DNA of 5,039 bases from Candidatus Pacearchaeota archaeon (GCA_017609795.1 JAFCDH010000051.1:1-5039), one strand, 5' to 3'. Shown: positions 1 through 4,600, counted from the first letter of the stretch. Translations and numbers: made by a program. The notes: generated by a model from the letters alone, not told the origin.

Positions 1-1068
1 TTTTAATTTAACATATAATTCATTTGCAATCATTTCATTTCCTCTAGAAGTCCAGTGTCCGTCTACTTTTAAAAAAATATCTGGATCGTTTGATGTAATT
101 TCTATAACATCTATTTCTAAATTTTCTGCGATTTCTTTAATACTTTGTTTAGTCTGTTCTGGTTCTATTTCATAATCAACATTATACTTTTCTTTAATTT
201 CTTGTGGATTTGCTAAATACAATTTATGGGGACCCATAAAAATAATTATTTTTGCATTTGTTCCTGTTTTTAGTTTTTCTAAGATATATGAATAACCATT
301 ATAAGCTTCTTTATATTCAAGAGAATCTTTTGATTTAAAAAATAAATGTATTTCATTTCCTTTTAATTTTTTTAATCTATAAATTAAACTAGAACATACT
401 GCTCTTAATCTTGAATAAATAAGACTATAACTTCTTAGTCTCATTAATAAAAATAAGTGTGTAGAGCGAAAAATATTTTCTTCTTCGCTTAAAATTAAGG
501 CTCCATCATTATTAACAGAAAAGCTATGTTTTTTATCAATTGTTTCAAAACCATTATCTTCTGAAATTTGGTGAGTTCCCCAATCATTAAGAGTAAATTG
601 TAATAAAACTATATCTGGATTATATTTTATCCCTTCGTTCATATAATATAAATATTCATTATTTATCCCATATCCTGGAACCCCTAAATTTATTATTTCT
701 ACTTCTTCATTAAAATTTTGTCTTAATAATTCTGGATAACTATCTTCTAATTCCACCCCATTACCAAAAGAAGTAGAATCTCCAAGTATTAAAATTCTTG
801 TTTTATTGTTCTTTTGATAATCATATTCTCTAAAATCTCTTAATCCTTTAGAATTTGTGTTTATATTAATATTTTTTTTATAAATAGATTGTAATCCTGA
901 ATAATCAGGAGATAATTTATAACCTACAACTTCATCTTTTTGAAAAAGTCCTTTTTGAAATCCATAATTAGGATAACTAAAAATTCTTAAACTAACTTCT
1001 AAAACAAATAAAAAAAGTAGAATAACTAATACTAATAATAATATGTTTATTTTAGTTTCTCTTTTCAT
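1..1068 (-). CDS. Membrane-anchored SGNH/GDSL-family hydrolase (3' end cut by window edge)
   Basis: Reading leftward from ATG 1068, 356 codons are open to the window edge with no stop, so only the extreme C-terminus is missing. Residues 7-24 form one hydrophobic helix after a short basic start (MKRETK), which suggests a signal anchor with the catalytic domain outside the cell. The SGNH blocks are present in order: ILILGDSTSFG (92-102, nucleophile Ser98), NLGVPGYG (127-134, oxyanion Gly), FTLND (158-162, Asn161) and a C-terminal DGHWTSRGNE (336-345, Asp336/His338). An NSKGLRD segment (72-78) before block I is typical of surface GDSL-like proteins. The family removes acyl or acetyl groups from lipids or glycans; the substrate cannot be read here. 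ATG 1068 is the first start after an in-frame TAA (1080-1078), with no Shine-Dalgarno. The family is clear, the specific function unknown. Confidence 0.9.
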   Translation of the reverse strand, partial: MKRETKINILLLVLVILLFLFVLEVSLRIFSYPNYGFQKGLFQKDEVVGYKLSPDYSGLQSIYKKNININTNSKGLRDFREYDYQKNNKTRILILGDSTSFGNGVELEDSYPELLRQNFNEEVEIINLGVPGYGINNEYLYYMNEGIKYNPDIVLLQFTLNDWGTHQISEDNGFETIDKKHSFSVNNDGALILSEEENIFRSTHLFLLMRLRSYSLIYSRLRAVCSSLIYRLKKLKGNEIHLFFKSKDSLEYKEAYNGYSYILEKLKTGTNAKIIIFMGPHKLYLANPQEIKEKYNVDYEIEPEQTKQSIKEIAENLEIDVIEITSNDPDIFLKVDGHWTSRGNEMIANELYVKLK

Positions 1069-1103
1069 TTTTAGTTCTTATCTTATTTTTTTATCTAAAA
1101 TCT

Positions 1104-1117
1104 CTATAAATCTTTAA
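1104..1117 (-). promoter_or_regulatory. Candidate archaeal TATA/BRE for the SGNH hydrolase gene
   Basis: Read on the minus strand this is TTAAAGATTTATAG: an A-rich BRE-like stretch followed by TTTATA (1110-1105). Initiation about 25 nt downstream would fall near 1082 and leave a leader of roughly 14 nt before ATG 1068. The call rests on position and resemblance only, and the flanks are so AT-rich that chance matches are common. Confidence 0.35.
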
Positions 1118-1223
1118 GTTCTACTTTTCTTTTTTAAAGTGTTTATAAGTTTATTATATATTAATATTATAGTTTAATCTTCTAATTGTATCCCTTAATA
1201 TTTTATTTAATATTAGTTTATTT

Positions 1224-1263
1224 TTAGTGTTTTATTATATTTTATAAGATATTAGTGTTTTAT
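1224..1263. repeat. Pair of perfect 12-bp direct repeats, 28 bp apart
   Basis: TTAGTGTTTTAT occurs at 1224-1235 and again at 1252-1263, in the gap between the VanZ-like and SGNH genes. A degenerate relative, AGTGTTTAT, starts near 1139. The copies lie just past the stop of the VanZ-like gene and far upstream of the SGNH start. They could be a protein-binding site or simple AT-rich drift; the sequence alone does not decide. Confidence 0.5.
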
Positions 1264-1275
1264 ACCTCTGGGTTT

Positions 1276-1680
1276 TTAAATTTTATTATTTTTGTTTTTA
1301 ATTCTTTTTCCTAAGAGAATTAATGAATATAAATATGTAGCAAACAAAATTCCAGCACAGTTTATTAAAATATCATAAATTGCGAAAGTTCTTCCTGGAA
1401 CAAAGATTTGATGAATTTCATCTGTAATCCCATAAACAATTGCTAAAATAATTACTAAAAAAACAAGATTTTTCTTTTTAGTTTTTCCTTTAATGATAGA
1501 TATTAATAAAAAAACTGATAAAAAGAAAAACACATAAAAATGATAAACTGTTGTTCTCCATCCATAACCTCCTACAGGAGCTGTTTTAAAACTTAAAGAA
1601 GATATAAAAAAAATAAATACTGCTATTAAGATTGTGATTATCCAGGATAATTTACTATGTTTTTCAAACCAAAATATCAT
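1276..1680 (-). CDS. VanZ-like family membrane protein
   Basis: A 134-residue protein with four predicted membrane helices (about 12-29, 46-63, 71-86 and 102-124) and a basic tail (GKRIKNKNNK). The VanZ-family signature is present: YHF (46-48) opening helix 2, the block YGITDEIHQIFVPGR (83-97) between helices 3 and 4, then Asp103, Asn107 and Gly110 in the spacing usual for the family. VanZ proteins were named for a teicoplanin-resistance accessory gene. Most homologues are of unknown biochemical role, and archaea lack the peptidoglycan context, so the name does not imply antibiotic resistance. Length is normal for single-domain members. ATG 1680 has no Shine-Dalgarno. It is followed on the same strand, after 207 nt, by the SGNH hydrolase, another envelope protein. 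Co-transcription is possible, since I see no T-tract on the minus strand between them, but it is unproven. Confidence 0.88.
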   Translation of the reverse strand: MIFWFEKHSKLSWIITILIAVFIFFISSLSFKTAPVGGYGWRTTVYHFYVFFFLSVFLLISIIKGKTKKKNLVFLVIILAIVYGITDEIHQIFVPGRTFAIYDILINCAGILFATYLYSLILLGKRIKNKNNKI

Positions 1681-1684
1681 TATT

Positions 1685-1738
1685 GATATTTGATATTTTT
1701 ACTTTATATTGTTTTAGATGATAGGATATTATGATATT
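1685..1738. repeat. Four GATATT hexamers arranged as two close pairs
   Basis: GATATT begins at 1685, 1692, 1725 and 1733, giving pairs spaced 7 and 8 bp with about 40 bp between pairs; a related GATATA starts at 1758. All lie in the 118-nt spacer between the divergent VanZ-like and four-cysteine genes. The position would suit a shared operator. The hexamer is nearly all A/T, so chance occurrence is a real alternative. Confidence 0.35.
1703..1710 (-). promoter_or_regulatory. Weak candidate TATA box for the VanZ-like gene
   Basis: On the minus strand this reads AATATAAA, centred about 27 nt before ATG 1680. A transcript from it would start at or next to the start codon, consistent with the missing Shine-Dalgarno and a leaderless mRNA. 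Several similar AT-rich words nearby make this uncertain. Confidence 0.25.
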
Positions 1739-1756
1739 AAATGTAGTTTTAAACTA

Positions 1757-1767
1757 GGATATAATAA
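1757..1767 (+). promoter_or_regulatory. Candidate TATA box for the four-cysteine small protein gene
   Basis: GGATATAATAA, with TATAATAA at 1760-1767, is centred about 36 nt ahead of ATG 1799. Initiation about 25 nt downstream would give a leader of roughly 11 nt without a Shine-Dalgarno. Placement is good for an archaeal promoter, though the upstream BRE is not convincing. Confidence 0.35.
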
Positions 1768-1798
1768 ACCTTAAAAACTTAAAAGAAATTATAAGAAA

Positions 1799-2041
1799 AT
1801 GGAGAATCAGACCTATCTATGTCCTCTTAGAAAAAAGTGTGATGCTTATAATCCTGAGGATTTGACATGTACAGAGAATCTTGTTAAATTTCCAATATTT
1901 AGAAAGCCTTATTGTTATTTAAGAGATAATCTCATATCAAGAATTATTATGAAGTTTATAAAAGGGGCAGAAACTATTGCTAAAAAAGGAGATTTAGAAG
2001 ATTTTGTAAATGATTTGGAGAAAAAAAGAGGAAAGGTTTAA
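1799..2041 (+). CDS. Small four-cysteine protein of unknown function
   Basis: An 80-residue protein I cannot assign to a named family. Cysteines at 8, 14, 24 and 39 (C-x5-C-x9-C-x14-C) all lie in the first half, with surrounding words CPLRKKC, DLTC and PYCYLRD. The spacing is not that of a classical CxxC zinc ribbon, but four cysteines in 32 residues suggest a bound metal or disulfides. The second half (about 43-78) has no cysteine and looks helical: an amphipathic stretch, NLISRIIMKFIKGAET, followed by a highly charged end, DLEDFVNDLEKKRGK. There is no signal peptide or full membrane helix. It is transcribed alone, divergently from the VanZ-like gene and toward the isomerase-like gene. Sensible composition, a candidate promoter, a clean start and a downstream T-tract support a real gene. 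Small cysteine-rich proteins of this general kind are common in DPANN archaea (recollection, not a search). Confidence 0.75.
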   Translation: MENQTYLCPLRKKCDAYNPEDLTCTENLVKFPIFRKPYCYLRDNLISRIIMKFIKGAETIAKKGDLEDFVNDLEKKRGKV

Positions 2042-2043
2042 TA

Positions 2044-2070
2044 TTTTATTATTTTTCTAGAATTTTGTTG
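2044..2070 (+). terminator. Probable T-rich archaeal terminator
   Basis: Directly after the stop of the four-cysteine gene, the plus strand carries runs of T (TTTTATTATTTTTCT, then AATTTTGTTG). Archaeal RNA polymerase terminates at such U-rich stretches without needing a hairpin. The site lies between convergent genes, where termination is expected. No matching T-tract is visible for the minus-strand gene ending at 2142. Confidence 0.45.
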
Positions 2071-2071
2071 T

Positions 2072-2104
2072 ATCTTAAGATTTTATATAAGAATAGCTTA
2101 AGCT
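2072..2104. repeat. Two CTTAAG-centred 10-bp palindromes between convergent genes
   Basis: ATCTTAAGAT (2072-2081) and AGCTTAAGCT (2095-2104) are each perfect palindromes, with TTATATAA (2083-2090) between them. Because the CTTAAG cores are self-complementary, the two can also pair with each other as a 6-bp stem around an AT-rich loop. AGCTTAAGCT recurs exactly at 4205-4214. A role in 3'-end formation or as a protein site is possible but unproven. Confidence 0.5.
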
Positions 2105-2141
2105 CCTAATTGTATTTTAAATTTTTATGAGAAGGGGGGCT

Positions 2142-2954
2142 TTATTTTCTTTTCACTTTATCTAAAAAATCATTATAAGATAAGTTTCCTAATTCACTTA
2201 TTATTGCAGTTATTTCATTTTTTTCTATTAATTCAAATGCAAGGTTTTGGATTTTAAGTTTTTGTGGAGCTTTGCTCCAAATCTCTTTTAAATTTCTTTT
2301 TTCGAGTTTGATTTTTTCTTTTGTATATTTCCAAGAATCTGCTAAAATATAAACAGGAATCTTATTTGCTTTTGCAATTTGTGCAAACATTCCACTGCCA
2401 ACTTTATTTATAACTCCTTTTCTTGTTATTGCATCTGCGCCAAATAAAATAAAATTTACTTTTTTAGTTTTTTGTGATTTAGTTAAAGCAATTCCTGCTG
2501 AAGAATCTGTAAACATGGTTGTTTTAATTCCTGCTTTTCTTAATTGTTTTGCTGTTTTTCTTCCTTGATAAAGCGGACGAGTTTCTGTATTATAAACTTC
2601 AAAAATTTTTCTCTTCTTTTTTGCATAGATTAATGCATCAATAACAGTTGAAGAACGACAATGAGTAAAAATTACTGAATTATTTTTTATTAATTTTAAA
2701 ACCTGCTTGTTAATTATTTCCTGATTTCTATTTAATTTTTTTGATAATTCTTTATATGAAATTTTATCTGCTATTTCTAAAGCTTTTTCAAGCATTGGTT
2801 CTGTTGGTCTTAATGAGAGTATTTTTTGTTTTGATTTATTTGTTGGGATTAATTCATATGCTTGAAAACCTGCTTTTGTTATTTCTCTTGCTCCTTGTAT
2901 TTTAATTAATTTTATATTTTTGCAAATCTGATTAAATCTTTTTTGTTTTTGCAT
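2142..2954 (-). CDS. eIF2B-fold sugar-phosphate isomerase, likely ribose-1,5-bisphosphate isomerase
   Basis: A 270-residue member of the family uniting eIF2B alpha/beta/delta, methylthioribose-1-phosphate isomerase (MtnA) and archaeal R15P isomerase. Residues 1-92 form the helical N-terminal part, with QGAREITKAG (20-29) in the substrate-side position. Residues 93-270 form the Rossmann-like domain: IFTHCRSST (95-103), YNTETRPLYQG (121-131), DSSAG (150-154), FGADAI (171-176) and INKVGS (182-187). The Cys/Asp pair used by the isomerases is present (Cys99, Asp174), which argues for an enzyme rather than a translation factor. R15P isomerase converts ribose-1,5-bisphosphate to ribulose-1,5-bisphosphate in the AMP pathway feeding form III RuBisCO. 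At 270 residues it is shorter than typical archaeal R15P isomerases (a little over 300) and clearly shorter than MtnA. Its pathway partners are not in the window. ATG 2954 has no Shine-Dalgarno. Family certain, substrate inferred. Confidence 0.85.
   Translation of the reverse strand: MQKQKRFNQICKNIKLIKIQGAREITKAGFQAYELIPTNKSKQKILSLRPTEPMLEKALEIADKISYKELSKKLNRNQEIINKQVLKLIKNNSVIFTHCRSSTVIDALIYAKKKRKIFEVYNTETRPLYQGRKTAKQLRKAGIKTTMFTDSSAGIALTKSQKTKKVNFILFGADAITRKGVINKVGSGMFAQIAKANKIPVYILADSWKYTKEKIKLEKRNLKEIWSKAPQKLKIQNLAFELIEKNEITAIISELGNLSYNDFLDKVKRK
2265..2279 (-). repeat. Perfect 6-bp hairpin inside the isomerase-like gene
   Basis: TGGAGC and GCTCCA flank a three-base loop (AAA in the mRNA sense), encoding Trp226-Pro230. 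It is G+C-rich for this neighbourhood and unusually compact. It may only reflect codon choice; a structural role in the mRNA is speculation. Confidence 0.4.
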
Positions 2955-2978
2955 TTTTGTTGTTTATATTATTCTCTA

Positions 2979-2990
2979 ATATTTAATAAG
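2979..2990 (-). promoter_or_regulatory. Candidate TATA box for the isomerase-like gene
   Basis: On the minus strand the sequence reads CTTATTAAATAT, with ATTAAATA centred about 30 nt before ATG 2954. A start about 25 nt downstream would leave only a few bases of leader, fitting the absence of a Shine-Dalgarno. The 92-nt gap to the preceding SpoIIM-like gene would allow either its own promoter or read-through. Confidence 0.3.
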
Positions 2991-3046
2991 CTCACTCAAG
3001 ATATTTTTTTCTTTTCTTTAAGTTAGATATGGGTGGATTAATTTTT

Positions 3047-3907
3047 CTAAAACAACACAGGAGTTATAAAAACTTCAATTAAAGCGGCAATAAATAATAA
3101 TACTACAGATAATATTACTAAATTTAAAGAATCTTGAAGAATTACCCAGAATTTCTCTGAATGAATATCATGCCTTATCACTGCAATACTAATAATTCCT
3201 CCTGCTAAAGCCCCTGCAAAATATGAACCAATTTCAGGAATACCATGTATCATATATCTCATTAAACCTAATGGAAGGTTTGCTAGATTTGATTCTGAAA
3301 ATATACCTATAGCAGCACTGATAACACTGGCATTCCAAGCTAAAATAAAAATAGCCCCGGCGCCAAAAAGCAGAGAAAAGACCAGGGTAAAGATTAAAAC
3401 ATAAATATTATTTGCAAAAATATTGACTATTTTGTCTTTAGCAGTTAAAAAAGCAGTTGTTTTAGAAATATGTTTTATCCCATATTCAGAAACACATTCA
3501 TCAAAGTATGCCGGCTTGTTTATGATACAATAAGTTTCAATTTGAGCTCTAAAATTTTGATTTCCATCTGCAAAGACAATATACCAAAAGGAAAATGCTA
3601 CAATAAATCCTAAAAATAAAAACATAAAATAAGTAAGTGCTTTTGTGTGTTCTCTTAATAATAATTTAAACCCTTTCATTTGTAAATCCTTTTCTTCTTC
3701 ATTTTTAATTGCATAATACATAAAAGGAATAGAAAACATAACACAAAAAGTAACAACTAATATTCCTGTGTATTTTGAAAGAACAGGGTCTCCTGCAAAT
3801 ATCCATTTAACTAAAAGCAAAGATACTGTTGCATAAAATGCACCAATAAAAAACATCTCCCATGGACGTTTTTCTGCTTTTTTTGGATTAACAAGCATTT
3901 CTAGCAT
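3047..3907 (-). CDS. SpoIIM-family (stage II sporulation protein M-like) integral membrane protein
   Basis: A 286-residue membrane protein counted from ATG 3907; a longer reading from GTG 3916 adds VEK. Numbered from the GTG, hydrophobic helices fall near 20-40, 49-70, 93-115, 170-204, 217-250 and 258-287. Family hallmarks are FANNIYVLIF (167-176), a glycine-rich stretch with LAWNASV (192-198), MIHGIPEIGSYFAGALAGG (222-240) and a closing hydrophobic helix. The family is named after a Bacillus engulfment protein but is widespread in archaea that do not sporulate, so a general membrane or transport role is more likely; the substrate is unknown. The loop between helices 3 and 4 (about 116-165) holds Cys130 and Cys141, probably outside the cell, and they could form a disulfide. 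AGGTGG (3918-3913) sits 5 nt before ATG 3907 and overlaps the GTG, which decides the start. The gene precedes the isomerase-like gene on the same strand. Confidence 0.9.
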   Translation of the reverse strand: MLEMLVNPKKAEKRPWEMFFIGAFYATVSLLLVKWIFAGDPVLSKYTGILVVTFCVMFSIPFMYYAIKNEEEKDLQMKGFKLLLREHTKALTYFMFLFLGFIVAFSFWYIVFADGNQNFRAQIETYCIINKPAYFDECVSEYGIKHISKTTAFLTAKDKIVNIFANNIYVLIFTLVFSLLFGAGAIFILAWNASVISAAIGIFSESNLANLPLGLMRYMIHGIPEIGSYFAGALAGGIISIAVIRHDIHSEKFWVILQDSLNLVILSVVLLFIAALIEVFITPVLF

Positions 3908-3912
3908 TTTTT

Positions 3913-3920
3913 CCACCTTT
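3913..3920 (-). promoter_or_regulatory. Shine-Dalgarno of the SpoIIM-like gene, deciding its start
   Basis: On the minus strand AAAGGTGG lies 5 nt upstream of ATG 3907. It matches the core complementary to the archaeal 16S rRNA 3' end. The alternative GTG start (3916-3914) lies inside this element, so it is very unlikely to be used. ATG 3898 would be 14 nt away, too far. Confidence 0.75.
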
Positions 3921-3944
3921 TTATCACATATACCTAGTTAATCT

Positions 3945-3959
3945 TATTTTTAAACTTTC
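3945..3959 (-). promoter_or_regulatory. Candidate TATA/BRE promoter of the SpoIIM-like gene
   Basis: On the minus strand GAAAG is followed by TTTAAAAATA (3954-3945), a good match to a BRE plus archaeal TATA element. Initiation about 25 nt downstream (near 3925) leaves a leader of about 18 nt that would include the Shine-Dalgarno. A second box, CTATAAAAAG (3967-3958), lies just upstream and is an alternative. Confidence 0.45.
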
Positions 3960-4230
3960 TTTTTATAGGTTACATCTTAAATAAATTTAAAAACCATTTA
4001 TTCTAATTAGATTTATATTAAAACTGGTAATAAATGAGAAAAATATTAAATATATAAACTAATGAATATCAATATCTTAATGCAATATTATGATATGTCT
4101 TACTGAGATTAAGTTACTCATAACATAATTAATAAATTTACATATTACTAGGACAAATAATAAATACTAATATCCTATAAACATAGTAAGATATAAAGAT
4201 AATAAGCTTAAGCTACTAAATTATAAGGCT
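3960..4230. other. AT-rich intergenic region without a recognisable gene
   Basis: This is most of the roughly 350-nt space between the divergent SpoIIM-like and zinc-ribbon genes. On either strand I find only very short ORFs; the longest noticed is a 14-codon one from ATG 4063 with no ribosome site. There is no local rise in G+C of the kind that marks structured RNA genes in AT-rich archaea. It contains a repeat of AATATC (4065-4076), the palindrome AGCTTAAGCT (4205-4214) and an imperfect promoter-proximal repeat beginning near 4210. Confidence 0.6.
4205..4214. repeat. Second copy of the 10-bp palindrome AGCTTAAGCT
   Basis: This is identical to 2095-2104. After one differing base, both copies continue with CTAA. 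The copy lies about 25 bp upstream of the TATA box of the zinc-ribbon gene, a position that would suit a regulator site. Confidence 0.5.
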
Positions 4231-4246
4231 CTAAGATTTATAAATA
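4231..4246 (+). promoter_or_regulatory. TATA promoter of the zinc-ribbon gene, probably leaderless
   Basis: CTAAGA followed by TTTATAAATA (4237-4246) is the best TATA-like match I see in the window. Its centre is about 24 nt from ATG 4265, so transcription would start at or beside the start codon. No Shine-Dalgarno precedes the gene, which fits a leaderless mRNA. GCTCTAAG (4228-4235) abuts and overlaps the box and recurs, inverted, at 4521-4528. Confidence 0.55.
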
Positions 4247-4264
4247 TTGATAAAAAATCAAAAA

Positions 4265-4411
4265 ATGGTAAATTTTATTTGCATAAATTGTAATTATAAA
4301 TTTGAATCAGAAAATCCTTCTGAATGTCCTTATTGTGGTGCAGATAAATTCGAAAAAGATAAATCTGCAGGAGAACTTTTAGAAGAAATTGAGAGGGTTT
4401 TAGGAGAATAA
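4265..4411 (+). CDS. Rubredoxin-like zinc-ribbon small protein
   Basis: A 48-residue ORF from ATG 4265 to TAA 4409-4411. Residues 1-25 form a compact metal-binding knuckle pair: CINC (Cys6, Cys9), then NYKFESENPSE, then CPYCG (Cys21, Cys24, Gly25). C-x2-C-x11-C-x2-C resembles the short rubredoxin-like/rubrerythrin-tail zinc ribbons common as stand-alone archaeal ORFs. The rest (about 27-48) is a charged, probably helical tail with the word SAGELLEEIERVLGE. Such proteins bind Zn or Fe; whether this one carries electrons, binds nucleic acid or is an adaptor cannot be told. At 48 residues it is easily missed by automatic callers, but the intact motif, the near-ideal promoter placement and the clean stop make a strong case. 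STT3 starts 189 nt downstream on the same strand and has its own likely promoter. Confidence 0.85.
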   Translation: MVNFICINCNYKFESENPSECPYCGADKFEKDKSAGELLEEIERVLGE

Positions 4412-4479
4412 TTAAATTAATGATTATAAAATTCTAAAATCAAAAAAAGAAGAGTAAATCTTAAAGAATATAAATTTGA

Positions 4480-4529
4480 AGCTCTAATCTACTAAAAATA
4501 ATAACTAATATTATATAAAACTTAGAGCT
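4480..4529. repeat. 8-bp inverted repeat flanking a TATA-like element
   Basis: AGCTCTAA (4480-4487) and TTAGAGCT (4522-4529) are exact inverse complements separated by 34 nt, with the TATA-like sequence TTATATAAAA (4511-4520) just inside the right arm. The GCTCTAA core is shared with the zinc-ribbon promoter. A stem with so long an AT-rich loop would be weak, so a DNA-binding site is the more natural reading. Confidence 0.45.
4507..4520 (+). promoter_or_regulatory. Candidate TATA box upstream of STT3
   Basis: TAATATTATATAAA is a strong TATA-like run about 85 nt before ATG 4601, implying a leader of roughly 60 nt. A second AT-rich box, AAAAATATAATAAG (4566-4579), lies closer and would give a nearly leaderless message. 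Only the longer leader would include the weak Shine-Dalgarno AAGGA at 4589-4593, so I favour the distal box. The core is nearly symmetrical and could also read leftward. Confidence 0.35.
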
Positions 4530-4600
4530 ATACATGGAAAAAACAAAGTGGGTTTTGTATATCTTAAAAATATAATAAGATTTTAGAAAAGGAATTAAAA

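Noticed and set aside
1569..1580. CTCCTACAGGAG hairpin-like palindrome within the VanZ-like gene
   Set aside because: It encodes the APVGGYG region, has an almost absent loop, and is explained by codons for Pro and Gly; no sign of a regulatory role.
2131..2141. GGGGGG run (2134-2139) just outside the stop of the isomerase-like gene, possibly a Shine-Dalgarno or structural element
   Set aside because: It stands out in AT-rich DNA, but the only plus-strand frame there (ATG 2128) ends after 12 codons and no partner strand forms a hairpin with it. Nothing supports a function.
3047..3907. Sporulation function for the SpoIIM-like protein, and antibiotic resistance for the VanZ-like protein
   Set aside because: Both are family names inherited from bacterial founders; the surrounding genes and promoters look archaeal, and such homologues occur widely in non-sporulating organisms without peptidoglycan.
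1726..4096. 12-mer ATATTATGATAT shared by 1726-1737 and 4085-4096
   Set aside because: In sequence this AT-rich, several shared 12-mers are expected by chance in 5 kb, and this one has a single G.
4063..4107. 14-codon ORF starting MNINILMQYY
   Set aside because: Too short, no promoter at the right distance, no ribosome site and no recognisable motif.
3960..4230. Hidden non-coding RNA or tRNA in the long divergent spacer
   Set aside because: No cloverleaf, no C/D-box pair with proper spacing, and no local G+C rise such as structured RNAs show in AT-rich archaea.
4543..4558. ACAAA...TTTGT potential hairpin in the STT3 leader, considered as a terminator or riboswitch
   Set aside because: Only five A/T-dominated base pairs, no conserved riboswitch core, and no T-run directly after it.
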